64,000 nt of DNA from Globisporangium splendens (lineage: Eukaryota; Oomycota; Peronosporomycetes; Pythiales; Pythiaceae): assembly GCA_006386115.1 (NCBI GenBank), contig VFIW01000166.1:53658-117657 (forward strand), in the 5' to 3' direction. Position 1 is the stretch's first letter. Each line of letters opens with the position of its first letter. The notes under the pieces were generated by a model. That model did no database searches. It was not told the DNA's origin and was given only the letters and a program-made list of their open reading frames with translations. Positions 1 through 12,195 of the stretch are shown here, in pieces. Position numbers and translations under genes: made by a program.

Positions 1-1325
1 CAACAGCGAGACGACGACGCAGTAGAGCGTTGGCTGGGAGGGTAGTTGATTGCACAGACACAGTGGCAAACGGAGAGCTACTTGAGCCTTTTCTCACGAA
101 CATAAATTAACTAACAGTATGCTGCAACCAAAGTTCGTGTACACCTTAATGCCTCCTTTACAAGAGTGTGGGACGTGCCTTGTGGTTAGTGCTAATCTGT
201 GGTTGTAATGTCTGCTGCTGCGCGTTTGAAACAACGGGCAACCATGGGAGTCTGGAGGCTAATTGGGAAGGCACTGTGGGTGAGCGAATCTTGTCGACCT
301 TCTCCACCCACACACCGTCGCATGACATAAAAGCAGTGCTGGTGTCGATGGACTCGTAGGTACAGATCGAGTGAGGTCAACCCCACGTCGAGGAGTGGCC
401 TTGACACGAAAGAGGGACAGTGGTTTCCCACGATTCGCCCCCAGACGCATTCTTTTTTTATCACCAGAAACCAGGTTTGTCAGCGTTTATTGCGCACACA
501 GTGACCCAGATCAAGTTAGTTTCGAAAAGCCCTCGAGGTGGTCGAAATGGATCTGACGGATTTCGAGAAGTCCAGAGGAGGGTACCGCTTCTATTACATA
601 ACAGTGACACCGACTGGAGACTGGGAAAGAAAGATCCATATTATGCCTGTGAAGAATCTCGAATTGTGGTCTGTTAATTGCGATTTTGTCAGCTCAGTGA
701 ACATGACGCTCACGCAACACGGCATGACGCACGACAGCCTCCGTTTGTTAAAAGCTTGAAGAATGAACGAATCGTTTTTATCTGTGCGACTAGGAAAGCC
801 TAGGCTAGCTAGCGCTGCACTTGAAGTCCCTGCTTGCAGTCCCATAATTCAAGAGCGACTTGCTTGCGTTTCACGAGGCGCACCATGAGACTGTGACGTG
901 GGACCAGTGTGTTTACCATCGAGAACCCATGTACGTACGCATAGATCCTACATGAAGCTAGCGCGATTTCTATTATGCGTCTCTATGGCAGCTGCGTCTC
1001 TCATTTCATTTCTTTAACGGCAGAAGAAGCGCGCAGGAGCCGATATGAATACCGCATGTTGAAGGAATGAAGCGACAGCCGGGGCTCCATTGGATTGGTG
1101 CATTTCTAGAGACTTTGGCAAGCAGATGCAGAAATGTGAGGAGGGGGGTTTAACAGCGGCGCCGTTTTTCTTTGTTCAGGGTCCATACAGGACAGCAGCA
1201 TATTACGACAAAGCGAGCATATGGATGGATACCTTGGGACGAGTTTCGTTGTCGCCACAGCATCAGCAATAGGGGCAACTGTACACCAGTGTACTGAAAA
1301 AGCGTATCCAAACTTCAAACAGGGA

Positions 1326-1344
1326 CTCTCTCTCTCTCTCTCTC
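1326..1344. repeat. CT dinucleotide microsatellite
   Basis: An uninterrupted (CT)n run. The same length is present at 22220-22238 in copy 2, consistent with the identity of the duplicated core. Confidence 0.85.
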
Positions 1345-2117
1345 GCACTCTCTTGCGTAAGGTGGAAACAGAGCGCACATGCCGAATAGATGTCTTGGCT
1401 AAATAAACACGAAGAGGAACGCAGTTGGCGTCGTGCCGGTCCAGTGTTCATGGATGAGCGCTTCGCTTATACACAAGTGCCATGCGTGCCTTGGATATCC
1501 ACACAAAAGATTGACAAAGGATGTTTACCTGACAGTTTTGGAAGCTGCGCACATACACGCCATCCAATTGCGCGTACACCTGGGATGCGCTGTTGACCTG
1601 GCTGATCGTTTGTAATACAATTTTGCAGCTGATACTCGAGGTAGTCGACAGCCGTGCCGATATATAAAGCGATGTGGAGAAACGGAGAATTTGCTCTAAG
1701 CGCCAAAGGTGCTTGCAGTAAGCTGCCACGAGAGCGGAAACTCCCTTTTGACTCTCTATAACTTTAGACTTTAGAGAGCTCGTGGGCTGCTTGCATTGCA
1801 TGGCATCACCCCCAATACTCTTACTGTCTGTCCGTTCCAGTATTCAACAGACAGGCAAACGCACGACGCACAGTGAATTTTGAAACGTTCACTTACTAAA
1901 GACACGAAAAGTATGGAAACAGCTGCGAGTCGAAGTTCAGGACAAACAGCGGCAACTCTCGAAAACGTCCAACTGGACTTTGCATCTCCCAGGTGCAGGT
2001 TCAAAGCGGACAAAGATGCACTTGTACACTTGACACAGTGTCACTTTTCAGACCGTTCTCCTGATACAGAACAGGTATGGACGAGAATTCAGAAGCTTGG
2101 AATGAGAAACTTTGGGT

Positions 2118-2148
2118 TTCTCAAGTCAGTGAAGGTCTGACTTGAGAA
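2118..2148. repeat. Perfect 12-bp inverted repeat with 7-nt loop
   Basis: TTCTCAAGTCAG at 2118-2129 is followed by a 7-base spacer and its exact reverse complement CTGACTTGAGAA at 2137-2148. It sits about 1 kb upstream of gene A and is not next to a visible 3' end. It could be a hairpin or a palindromic protein site. The same element is at 23012-23042. Confidence 0.7.
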
Positions 2149-3110
2149 GATGGAGAATCTCCTCCTAAAGAAGGACCTTCCGACCTTCGCTGGAGATGAC
2201 AGGCGCTCCGCTCCAACTGTGTCGCTCGCGCGGCCGAATGTGATTCTCCGAAGTTCGCAGCCTTTCGACGTGATTCTAAATGTCCATTCTGCAGCAATGG
2301 CTCGGTCGGAAAGCCACTTTTTGTCAATTCTCAATGAAGTCGGACTCGTTTTTCACTTGTCAAGTGTTTGGGGTATAGTCAGTCCAAATCAATTGATACC
2401 GGACTTGTATTTGTTTGTCAATTTTTTCAATTTTGTGTGGACAAGATAGTGGTCGATGCAAACAATAGAAGAGCGTGCTGACATCGGACTTGTATTCCTA
2501 CTTTTAGTTCCGCCCTTGCTTCTTTTGTGCTCGCAGAGTGCAGTAAAACGCGCTTTTCAGCCAATGAGATCGTTGGATAGGACACCCACACTCAACATGT
2601 TAGGCGGGAGAGCGGAAACCAGATGGTTCACACGGATCGCAAACAGGTCACGGGGTCAAGTACGTCAGTAGGTCAGCCAGCCCTCATTTCTAATGCTAGT
2701 GCCTACCAATATGCCGACGCGTATACTTTCCATTCACCGTCTTTCTCCTTTGCGTTTACTATCAACAATTGGGCATAATTGCTGTATGTTGATGTATAAT
2801 TGCCTTCAGCATCGGCACTGCGATTAGCCAACTGGCGCAGAGAATGGAAGAGAGGTGCTGAGGAGATGGGTGCTCTGCATACTGAGCTCTTCCCCCACAC
2901 GTCCCACGCTCACTCGCGTTCTACGACCACGCATGCATGCTCTCCCCGTTTGCACACAGCGTTCCAAGTTACATATCGGATCCCTTCCCTCCTGGCCTCT
3001 GTTAGCTGCGCAGACCCACACGCTCACACACTTCAATCCGTAGGCCGCAGCAAGCAAACAACACCTGAGCAAACAAAACTTGTCGGCAACCTAGCAAGCC
3101 TCGCGACATA

Positions 3111-4767
3111 ATGTTGGAGCCATCGCTCGCGTCCACTGACCAGTACAGCATCCGCTTCACGCCAGACCCGCTGCGCGACCTGGAGCGCGAGAAGCTCGTG
3201 TCCTTCGGTAAGCGCGAGTTCTCCAACTTGTTCGCCAACGTCCGCTTCGCGCGGTCCTCGGGCTTCGGCACCAAGGTGCGCTCGTCGGCGCGGTCCACGC
3301 GCGCCATCATCTGCGTGCCCACCAAGATCCACGCCACGCTCGAGGAGGTGGCCGATGTGTTCTTCAGCGACCGCACGAACGCCGCCATCGGCTTCGCGGC
3401 ATCGCAGCAGATCTACAGTCTGCTCGAGCCGAGCGGCGAGCATCCGCTGCGCGCCTGCGGCCTGCGCTGGTCGCTCTGGCACTCGCCCTCCAAGTTGGTG
3501 CGCCAGCGCGACATTCTGTACATTGAGGTACGTGCATGCAGTTATTCCAGATATAAAGAGCGGGATTATGAGCTGAGCTGACCATTTTCTTATGTGTGTG
3601 GATTTGTGTAGTATATGGACACTTTTGTTGACGAGAATGGTCGCCGCGGATGGGCGCGCCTAACGCAGAGCATCCGCCACCGAAGCTGCCCGCCGCTCAT
3701 CAACTCGCACGGCGTCGTGCGCGCGCACCTGGGTTGCTCCGGCACGACGTACATCGAGACCGACACGCCGGGTGTGCTCGACGTCGTCACGCTCTACGAC
3801 TGTGACACCAAGGGCGTACCTGCGTGGCTGACCAAGTTCGCGGCCGTGCGCAAGGCTAAGAACGCGCACCTGCTCGAGCACCTCATCCGCCTCGCGCGCG
3901 CCGCGAACGACTCGCTCGTCGCGGATTTCACAAAGATGGTGCCGACCAAGCAGGAGAAGGTGTGCGTCGGCTGCGGCGACACGCTCCCGAAATGGAACGT
4001 CAGCGGTCGCAAATGCCGAGAATGCAAAGAGGTACGAGTCTTGTGCAATGTTGAGTTTATGAGAGATTTGTGGCATAGCCTGACTTTTGTTTTGTTTTGT
4101 TTTGTTATGGTGGAATGTAGAGTTTGTGCAAGAGCTGCAGTGACATTGTGTACTGCGCGATCGAAGGCGGCAAGAAGCTCAACCGCATCTGCATGCACTG
4201 CGTGGATCGCTACATCTCGACGGATGGCGAGCGCAGTCGCGTCGACATGTACACGCAGCTGTCGACGTCGTCGTCTTCGTCGTCGTCGTCGAGGCTGCGG
4301 AAAGCCTCATCATACGGTGAATCCACTCCATCAAGTAAGTGTTATTTCGTTCTTAATAGACTAAAGGTGGCTCTAGGTTAGCCCTCGACTCACTTCACGG
4401 CTACTGCTTTGTCTCTGTAGATGACTCGACACGACGACGGAGTCGTTCTTCCAATAGCCACTCGGGATCTACTGACGGCGCGGACCTGGATAGCCCCCCG
4501 CCGATGCTCGAAGATAAACCGTCGCCGTTCTCGCCATCGACGCCGTCCTCGGCGGATTTCCGACAATATGGACAGCGAGAGCGAGCCGCGACGCAAACCA
4601 ACAGAGAGCGGCACAGGCAGCGCGAGCGAGCTACGACGCAGGCCAGCAAGGAGCCCCCAGAGCTCATCAACCTCGGCGTCTCGCAGTATCGAGAGCCCAA
4701 GCCGCCGTCGGGTGACATCGATCTGTCGTACCTCGCCCACTTCAAGACCGTGTCGTCGCGCTCATAG
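3111..4767 (+). CDS. START-FYVE protein A, copy 1 (4 exons)
   Basis: Predicted 465-aa protein with a START-like lipid-binding domain followed by a FYVE-related zinc finger. Such proteins would bind lipids and endosomal phosphoinositide, but the ligand here is unknown. Exons are 3111-3527, 3612-4031, 4121-4334 and 4421-4767, with introns of 84, 89 and 86 bp, all GT-AG and phase-consistent. The finger runs from about residue 254 to 307 and shows four Cys pairs (CVGC, CREC, CKSC, CMHC). The canonical basic patch is degenerate: GRKCREC replaces an R(R/K)HHCR-type motif. A low-complexity Ser-rich and Arg-rich tail leads to the C-terminal DIDLSYLAHFK motif, shared with genes B and C. The start ATG has no competing upstream ATG in frame nearby. 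The gene is identical to 24005-25661. Confidence 0.87.
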
Positions 4768-7331
4768 CGGCAACAACATGTCCACTCCTGACCCGATCGA
4801 AGGGAAAGGAGGGGGGAGAAATATGCGTGTGTTGAGGAGGATAGTACAGCTGGCTGTGTATGTGTCTGTTGTGTGTTTGTTTGCGCTTATGTAAGATTGT
4901 TGAAAACGGACAAGAGAGGAAAGACTGGGACCATTATGTATCAAGAGAGTAATTATTTGCGAAAACGAATGTGTTTACATTCCCTGCACGTGGCTACTTT
5001 GTAGCCGTCAACATGGAGGAAAACTTGAGTCCAAGGAGACAACAGCGGGGCGCTGGTAAAGATCGGGATCTGCTTCAATGAAAAGCAAAAACTCCATAAC
5101 TTGGGATGGATCTGCGTGTGCAGTCGAGATCTGAGTTGCACAATAGACTTTCTGATCGCGCAGCTTTAGATCTGAACGTCTCCTTTACCTGCATCCCTTC
5201 AAATCGAGCCATTCAGCGTCGAGACTTGTGCAACTCAGCGGACGAAAACAACGACAACTCTAAGAACAGTGGTCTATAGGTTGTCAGTATGAAAAAAGAA
5301 AAAAGAGACTTGAGCTTGAGTGAACGCTGGTCTTTACGCTTGCTTTGGCAGAGATTCTGATGAGTGTGTGGAGGCGCCTCCAAGAAATCCACTCAGTTTT
5401 TCAGTCGATAGGAGTTGCACGCTACTCTGGTCCTCGTGGCTTCAGAACTGACTAGACACTATCCAATCATACGCCTTTTGCCACTCGCACGGACAAAATA
5501 TAACGGCAGCACTTGGCATCACGAAATGACTCCTTTTGATGTTGTGGTTGTCGCACCGCTGTTGTTGGCTTCACAGCGTCAACAACAACACAAGCCAAGT
5601 ACACCGGCGAAAGTGATATCGCGCACTGTCGCTGGCAGCTCCATCTGCTGCTGCAACTCAGCGCAGGCTCTAAATGCACTTATGCGCTCTCGATCTGCAC
5701 GAAAGGACCGCGAAGGACGCGCTATGAAAGCCCAGGTGTGTCTGACGAAACTGCGCAAATGCCAACTGCGCTCCACAAATTGGCTGTAAAGGAAGGGACG
5801 GATATCAGTTGTTCGCTGGATCTTCCTGATAGAAATGACACCAATTTCGGTACGACTGACATGTTTAAACGCACACGATGCGCAAGTTGACTTGTGGGTC
5901 TTTCCACCACTCTTGTCTCACGAACAGCACAAAAAACACTCGATGCACTTTGAGGTTGTCGTTACTCGCTGGTGTTGATAAGCCCAAGTCCTCCTCGGGC
6001 GTAAACCAGACAAGAGTCCCGGTCTGTGTGTCTGTCTGCACGCCGGATAGTCGGCTCGTGATAACGCTATGAGACAAAATGCAAACCCAAGCGGCAGACG
6101 AGCGAACTTTGGAGTTGGCAGATCGTTTGTGTGTGTCGGTGAACGATCCAAACCAGTGGTTCGTGCGGCAGGTTTCAGGCGCACCTAAACAGGGTCATTA
6201 GAGTCAATAATGAATGGTCAGTGCTTGGCAGAATCTGCAGTATCCATCCGACTTTGAGTCGCATCGCGTATTCATCCGACGCAACCAAGCAAGAGACTCA
6301 ACACTATGACTTTGGCAAGTGGTTGCTCACCAATCAAATCGTACACGATTTGTTGAAGGCGAGAAAAGGGAGATATATGCAGGCTTGGCTTTAGGATCAC
6401 ACACGATTTGAAGAACTCTACGCATTGTCTGTTCCATCGCTGCCATTGAGCGATGGAAGCTGCATTCAAACGCAGAAATGTGCATTTCCAGTCATTTATC
6501 GCACCTTCATTTGCGCACCTCTCTCACCAGTCATTTTTGCGATTTTCAGCAGGATGCACCAAAATCCAGGTTACGGTTTGGTTACGATCTCTCCGCCATC
6601 GTAACCTTGGTTGCTGCACTGTGCTACTTCATTCAAGCCGGCTACGGTTTAACCGGTTCTTTTGTCGGTGCGCACAATCTGAACCTTTCGGCTACGCCAC
6701 CGTATACACCGTTTCTTTTTTTGCGAGTGATGGATGGCCTGTCTCTTGTCCGCATTGTTGTCCTGTCGTGTAGAAGCAGACACGAAGGGATACGAAAAGA
6801 GTGAGGCCGACGACAGCAGAGTGCGCATTGCGCACAGCAAAAGCAGCTCCAACGTGCACTTTCGAGTCGTCTCTTGCTTTCTGGGACACAGTGGCGCAGG
6901 TCGCAGCATTTCGGGTGTGTGTACAGTAGGCTGCACGGTCACTCGCTCGCATGTCGGTCCCACCTGTTGCACTGAACCTTTTGGGTGGTGATCACGCTTC
7001 CCAGAGTGTTTAGAAAAGGTCTCTGGATCCCGTCACTCTCTCTCTCTCTCTGCATTGAATGCCTGTCAAGTTCAGTGTACTCGTGCGACGTGTTCAACGG
7101 AGAGGAGCTTTCTTCTGTTGGCTTCTGTCTGGCAGCGCGTGCAGAGCACCGACATAGCCATCACGCGCGTCCACTTCCCCTCTCTCCTTGTCGCCTTGTT
7201 CCCCTCCTGCTCATCCACCTGTCATCAAGAACGCACCGTCACCTCAGTCCAAACCCCGCCAGTTTGTACATCGGCCACGCCCCCATTTAACCTGAGAGCA
7301 TTCCAGCATACACCGCAGACAGAGCACAGTA
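4768..7331. other. Intergenic region between genes A and B, copy 1
   Basis: About 2.6 kb between the gene A stop and the degraded gene B start. No open frame over about 125 codons has recognisable content, and the longer ones overlap in opposite frames. Everything up to 7186 recurs in copy 2. I see no mobile element or RNA gene in it. Confidence 0.55.
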
Positions 7332-8810
7332 ATGCCTAACGGTAACGTACTCGCGCTCCCCCGATCAGCCCGTAGCTGTCGACTTTGGCATCCGCTGCCC
7401 TGTAAGCCGAGAGCGCGCTTTATTCACAAAGGCGTTCGCGCGGTTTCCACAACTGTTTTGCAGCGGATTCACTCGCCCAGCACGACGATTCGGATGCCGC
7501 GCGCTGTGGCCAGCGTGAGCAGCGACGACGGGACCACCGCCAGCACAGTTCTCCCATCGTCATTGTTTGCGCGAGCGAAACGGTGTACGTCACGCTCGAG
7601 GAAGTCGCTCTCTGTACGTGACGGACGACAGCCGCATGGTGCTTCATTTCCCGAGCTCGAAGCGCCTGTCACGCTCGTGGAACCGTCCAAGGCGTCTCCC
7701 ATGCGATGTGCGGTGCTCTGTTCGCGGTGGAAATCCACTATTCACGCTCTTTTCGGATCGGGGGGGGGGGGCGATATGACCTACCGTCGAGTAAATGGAC
7801 ACGTTCCCGGACCCAGTCACTCGGACTTCGCGGGGCTGGGCTCGGTGCACTAAATCCATCGTGCACGCCCGTGCCCCGAACGCAGCACCCGGATTGTCCT
7901 GTGCGCGCGCAGTTGCATTGCTCCGCCGCGTCATCATGCACGAGACAGAACACGTACGGCGACTCGCAGCCACGGCTCCTCGTGCACATGTATACACATG
8001 CATAACGGCGGCGTTTGTGGCACAGAAGCGCTCAAACTCGAGAAAGAAATCTCTGTGCAGCATGTCACCACGTGCTCAAGTTGAGCGTCAGATGGACGGT
8101 AACTCCGCGAGTGACGATGAACAGGGTGCGCGTGATGGCCGCCTCACTGGCGATGAGCGCTTTGTGCCGGTCCGTTCACGAGCGCGTGGGCGAAATGGAC
8201 GCGCGCGCGCCACTGCCGGACTGGCGACTCATATGCGTGCAAACCATGTGCGCTGATCTCGTACACCCGACTCAGACAAGGAGAGAACCCCAGACCAACG
8301 CGCATGTGTTTAGACTGCGGCACGGGCAAGAAACCTCGCCCCGTGAATTGGCGCTGGCAATCCCCCCCCCCCGACCCCCCCCCCCCCCAAAAAAACCCCC
8401 CAAACCCCAAGATGAAGACCAACCCACTCCGCCGTCGGCACTCGTGCGCTGTCCCTGCAGCGACCGCATGTGCACATCAAAGGCCGCGTGAACTCCATTC
8501 GCTCGATCGGCCGAGTCCTCGGTCGGAGTGCCACGCGAAGACACGAGGAGTTGCGGCATCAGCGTCAGGCTCATGCGAGCTCAACCTCGTCATCGCCGTC
8601 ACGTCAACAATAGGCAAGCGAAGCCAGCAGGTCTGCAGCGGATCAACTCCTTTCGCGCCAGCGCGGCGCGGCAAACTCTGCGCGTCTCATCTCCACGACC
8701 GGCCGTCTTTCGATTCGCAACCGACGCCGACCGTGAAGATGGACCTGTCGTACTTGAACGATATCGTGAGCACGAAACCCAAAGCCAGCAGCAACCCAGA
8801 CTCTCAATGA
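7332..8810 (+). pseudogene. START-FYVE gene B, copy 1: multiply frameshifted
   Basis: This stretch matches the intact 473-aa gene B at 28226-29647 along its whole length but is broken by many one- and two-base indels and premature stops, so no frame runs through. Several indels are homopolymer expansions: a run of G near 7760 and long C and A runs at about 8360-8405 where the intact copy has ordinary sequence. The last 25 codons, including the MDLSYLNDIV motif, are unaltered, and the DNA just downstream (8811-9160) matches copy 2 with only scattered substitutions. The damage is thus confined to roughly 7190-8730. It is either a young pseudogene or poor-quality consensus from one or two reads; the homopolymer pattern favours the latter. 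Confidence 0.85.
8363..8405. repeat. C/A homopolymer tract inside broken gene B
   Basis: Long C runs interrupted by single bases and then an A run. The intact gene B copy has no such tract at the corresponding place. The pattern is typical of low-quality sequence rather than a natural simple repeat, although that is inference. Confidence 0.7.
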
Positions 8811-9161
8811 CGCTCAAGCACTTTGACACGAGAACCAAAGAAAATGATCAACTGAGGCGATAGCACTCGAAGCAGCCTCAGTACACTATAAAATCACTTA
8901 CAAGTGGGCCGAGCGCACGGTGGATATGCGACTCAGTTCCCCAAACGTTCATGCGAGCGGAAGTATAGCTAAATCCTACAACCTAACCAAATATGCTAGT
9001 GATCTTGGACAAAATGCCATCTTGCTTTTCAAGAACTCAAACCATGGCAAAATCAAAACAAATCTCATTTCGTACTCTTAAAAGCTTACGAATCTCAGCA
9101 ACATGCAGCATCCTGAGAAGAAAACAAATCAAACGCAAAGTCGGTGCATCACCAAGCAAAC

Positions 9162-9430
9162 CTAGTTGCCTGGGATCGGAATCGGCTTCTGCTTGGACGC
9201 AGACTCGTCGTAGTGCTCGACCATTTGGTCCCAGTTCGTGACGCTCCAGAGCGCTGAGATGTACCCGGCACGACGGTTGTGGTACTTGAGATAGTACGCA
9301 TGCTCCCCCAGATGTCCAAGCCCAGGATCGGGATCATCGGCTCCACAGTATTTGGCACCAGCGGGTTGTCCTGGTTCATCGTCGATGTAATGTCCAACGA
9401 GCCATCGCTCTTGACGCCAATACACGCAAT
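9162..9430 (-). pseudogene. Fe/Mn superoxide dismutase C-terminal fragment, copy 1
   Basis: Reading right to left, the minus strand encodes about 85 residues of a superoxide dismutase C-terminus: [12 protein letters not shown], then ILGLDIW, then [12 protein letters not shown] and a WDQM helix, ending in PIPIPGN and TAG. The Asp and His of the D-x-W-E-H motif are the last two metal ligands of this family. Two extra C bases at about 9305-9309 (five C here, three in copy 2) shift the frame inside that motif. The N-terminal two-thirds is absent, since gene E begins immediately upstream. This is a truncated, frameshifted remnant, also present in copy 2. Confidence 0.8.
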
Positions 9431-9456
9431 GTAAAGCGCGTATTTCGTCTGTGTTA

Positions 9457-11481
9457 TTACTTAATTGTCGCGGCTTGCCTTGCCTCTAAAGGCACCACTG
9501 TGTTGAACTGGATGATGTTTTTGGTCCAGTGCTCGTTGCCGCAGATGAAATCTGCGCGCACGACTTTGCCTCGCTGCTGCACGTGGTCTGGGACTTCCCA
9601 CTTGATGTACAGACCCTCGATGATCCCGTCGTAGAAGTGCGATCGCGTCTGCTGCGCCATTTGGATCAGCGTGTCTCTCGCGGGCAACTCGGAGCCGCTC
9701 CAGAGCTCTGGCACGATGAGAATGGAACCAGCAGTTGAAGTAGCAGTCTGTTTGTTCGCCGCAGTGACGAGCGCTACGAAGGACGCGCGGTCCCAGAACC
9801 GATGTTCTTCGCGGTCGAACAAATCAAAGGCGTAGAACCAGTCGTTCAGGTTCGAGTACGGGATGCTGTGCTTGGCCGCGAGCCATTCGCCGTACAGGAT
9901 GAACCGGTCGGGAAAGAGCTTGTCTTGCTTCAGGATCGCCACGAGCGTGTGCTTGTGAGCCTCGAGAAACGTGTCGAGCTTGCGGAATTGCAGGTGGCTT
10001 GAGGAAGTGATGTAGTGCGACCGGTTTTGCACGACAAACTTGTATCCGTCGGACGAGAGCGAGATGCCGAGGTTCGCGCCGTCCACCTTCTCGGTGATCA
10101 CAATGCGACTCGTACTGGTTGCGCATGGAGTGGATGCTGCTCCGCCTGGACTTGGTGCAGCTCCTCCTACCACTTGCGGGAAAGGGTCTGCCATGACGAG
10201 GTCGTCGTCCGTCGCAGCGCCGAGATTGATCGCGTGCGGAGTGCGTGGGAACTTGAGCAGCGGCAGCGATGGCGCGAGCAGCAGCGCGAGTTCGTGTGCA
10301 GCTTCGATCGACGTTACTCGGACGATGCTGCGAAATCCTTCATCCAATGTTGGGGTCTCGAATTCGCGCGCATGTTGCTGCACGGCATTCTCGACGCGTC
10401 TGCCAGGTGGGAGACTCGGGTGGTCAGATCGTTGCTGTGCGCGGTAGATGCACAACTCGGACTCAAAGTCGAACCAGACAGCGGTCGCGTGGGTGCTCCA
10501 TGTCGACGCCAGCTTGATGAAGTACTTGCGGTCCTCGGCTTTGCCATTCACGCGGTCCAGAATCGCTCGCTGGATTCCCTTCAAGCCAATGCTGTGCTCG
10601 CAGCCTTGTCGTCCGTGCTCGTCGCCACTGAGCTCCACCCACGGTGCAACACCGCCACGAACGGGTCTATCTGACGGGGACGTTTGCGTCGAAGATGCCA
10701 CCGTGCGCTTGACCACAAGCTGACGAAACGTGGTCTTGCCAGACCCAGGTAGACCACAGAGCACGAGCAAATCGGTCTTGTCGATGGACTCTCCACTCAC
10801 AATGGGTCTCGAGATCATCGGCTCGTCCACTGGGATCGGCAGCACAGCCTGACGCTTCCAGAGCAGCGACGAGTACGAGTGCACGATGGCCTCCTGGATC
10901 TCGGTCTCGACGCTGCCTGGCCGCAGCACCCGCAGCGACTCGATCGCTTGATCCGCGGACATTGCGGGTTGCATCCAGAGCGACAAGTCCGACGGCGGTG
11001 CACGCCAACCGAACGCGACCAAGTAGCACGCGAGCATGACGCCAGCACGGCCCTTGCCACCACCACAGTGTACCAGCACTGACCCCGACTCCACGGCATC
11101 AGTACAGGTCCGCATGAACAGATCGATCTGAGCCAGCGTCGGCGCCTTGTAGTTCTCCACAGGCAAGAATGTGTGCTGCATCACGTGAGACGGCAAACCA
11201 GCAAACCATTCTCGTGGCAACGGCTCTTCCTCGGTGAGCGTCACGATATGGCGGATGCCCACGGACAGCGCGAGGTGGCGGATGTCGTCGCCATTGCGCG
11301 GCGTCGACATGGCTGCGAGCTGGAACGGCACGACCCAGCGAAAGAATCGCGGCAGTTTGTAGAAGGCGCTTGGTCCCGTTTGCGCGATCGCCCAGAGCTT
11401 CTCGCGACTTGGGTACACGAGGGTCGGCATATTCTTTGCGCGATCTCGTACGGCATGGGTGACGGCTTGCGACCAAGGCTG
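9457..11481 (-). CDS. Gene E copy 1: phosphatase-kinase-RNA ligase, N-terminus lost in gap
   Basis: The open frame runs from the TAA at 9457 up into the N gap. The methionine at 11430 is internal, because the matching residue in copy 2 is number 300. Visible domains are: a dual-specificity-type phosphatase with the C-x5-R loop HCGGGKGR near residue 120 of this part; a P-loop kinase with GLPGSGKTT near 225; and an Rnl2-type RNA ligase with nucleotidyl-lysine motif EKVDGANLG near 446, GEW and [10 protein letters not shown] (motif III region), EGLYIKWE (motif IV) and a motif V region near the end. The natural role would be RNA end healing and sealing, inferred from domains. Joined by homology to the copy 2 N-terminus, the ancestral protein was about 956 aa. 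The ligase half here is undamaged, unlike in copy 2. Confidence 0.85.
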   Translation of the reverse strand, partial: QPWSQAVTHAVRDRAKNMPTLVYPSREKLWAIAQTGPSAFYKLPRFFRWVVPFQLAAMSTPRNGDDIRHLALSVGIRHIVTLTEEEPLPREWFAGLPSHVMQHTFLPVENYKAPTLAQIDLFMRTCTDAVESGSVLVHCGGGKGRAGVMLACYLVAFGWRAPPSDLSLWMQPAMSADQAIESLRVLRPGSVETEIQEAIVHSYSSLLWKRQAVLPIPVDEPMISRPIVSGESIDKTDLLVLCGLPGSGKTTFRQLVVKRTVASSTQTSPSDRPVRGGVAPWVELSGDEHGRQGCEHSIGLKGIQRAILDRVNGKAEDRKYFIKLASTWSTHATAVWFDFESELCIYRAQQRSDHPSLPPGRRVENAVQQHAREFETPTLDEGFRSIVRVTSIEAAHELALLLAPSLPLLKFPRTPHAINLGAATDDDLVMADPFPQVVGGAAPSPGGAASTPCATSTSRIVITEKVDGANLGISLSSDGYKFVVQNRSHYITSSSHLQFRKLDTFLEAHKHTLVAILKQDKLFPDRFILYGEWLAAKHSIPYSNLNDWFYAFDLFDREEHRFWDRASFVALVTAANKQTATSTAGSILIVPELWSGSELPARDTLIQMAQQTRSHFYDGIIEGLYIKWEVPDHVQQRGKVVRADFICGNEHWTKNIIQFNTVVPLEARQAATIK

Positions 11482-11573
11482 NNNNNNNNNNNNNNNNNNN
11501 NNNNNNNNNNNNNNNNNNNNNNNNNNNNNNNNNNNNNNNNNNNNNNNNNNNNNNNNNNNNNNNNNNNNNNNNN
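11482..11573. other. Assembly gap (92 N)
   Basis: A run of 92 N. It falls inside gene E copy 1, before the N-terminal 290 or so codons, and where copy 1 of the duplication stops matching copy 2. The nominal size cannot hold the missing coding sequence (about 870 bp), so the gap is larger than drawn or the gene is truncated there. Confidence 0.97.
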
Positions 11574-12195
11574 AATATGTTTCTCAAAGATTGTTATTCA
11601 GCCGAATCGGAATGAACGCAAGGTCAGGTCAGCATTCAGACGGATCGTACAGCGTGAGTGCAGAAGTGGTTTCCAATGTACCGCACCGTGTCCTTCGGAT
11701 ACAAGAGCACCTACTCCTCACTTCCACTCATACATGTGGTCTGCCTGTCTCTTTAGAAGTCAGCATGCACATCGGCTGTTACATACTGGACGTCGTAGCA
11801 CTATGTTTAAAACACTCTTCCTTTTGTATGAAATACACACTCGTCCAGCTGGTCGAGTTTTATACCACCCAGCTTGCCGTTTGCTCTTCCTGAGGTGGTC
11901 AGTCTGGAAAGTCAGGGCAGCCCCCGACGACGCCCAGCACGACGCCAAGCACGGCGCACGGCAACGCGCGCTTCCTCCCACGGCATCCGCATTAAGGAGC
12001 GTCCCTCCGCGTGTGTATCTGCGTGCGTATCTGCGCGTGTGTGGTTCTCTCTCTCCACAACGCGTTGACTGCCGCTTTCCCGCGCAAACAGAGCCGCAAC
12101 GTTCTTCCCAAGCGACGAGGACCCGCAGTTTTGACGTGACGTAACGACGTCTCGCAAAACATTTACAGGGAAACTTCGGCCAGCTATACCGAGAA
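11574..12195. promoter_or_regulatory. Upstream region of gene D
   Basis: About 620 bp between the gap and the gene D start. It has no counterpart in copy 2 and no convincing open frame; frames running through the N tract are artefacts. It presumably contains the gene D promoter, but I recognise no specific site. Confidence 0.4.

Larger units (their letters stand above)
1..3110. other. Non-coding region upstream of gene A, copy 1
   Basis: No convincing gene is seen. All open frames are under about 120 codons, overlap one another and resemble nothing I recognise. The region holds a CT microsatellite at 1326-1344 and a perfect 12-bp hairpin at 2118-2148. The same DNA recurs at 20879-24004, in both cases directly upstream of gene A. 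Confidence 0.6.
769..7186. repeat. Apparently identical core of the duplication (copy 1)
   Basis: From about 769 to 7186 every stretch and every reading frame I compared is the same as 21663-28080, including introns and intergenic DNA. To the left (1-768) the copies differ by scattered substitutions and indels. To the right divergence starts at a CT run that is short here and expanded in copy 2. I compared by eye and did not align base by base. Confidence 0.8.
1..11481 (+). repeat. Large direct duplication, copy 1
   Basis: This segment recurs in the same orientation from about 20879. The offset is 20878 near the left end and 20894 from about 1 kb onward. It contains gene A, broken gene B, an SOD remnant and gene E lacking its N-terminus. 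Homology already exists at base 1, so the true left end is outside the window. The right end is hidden in the N gap: the sequence after the gap (11574 on) does not resemble what follows gene E in copy 2. Confidence 0.95.

Noticed and set aside
11173..12144. Open frames passing through the N gap (also 11099-11587 and 11459-11893)
   Set aside because: They are open only because N codons are not read as stops; the flanking parts are antisense to gene E or intergenic.
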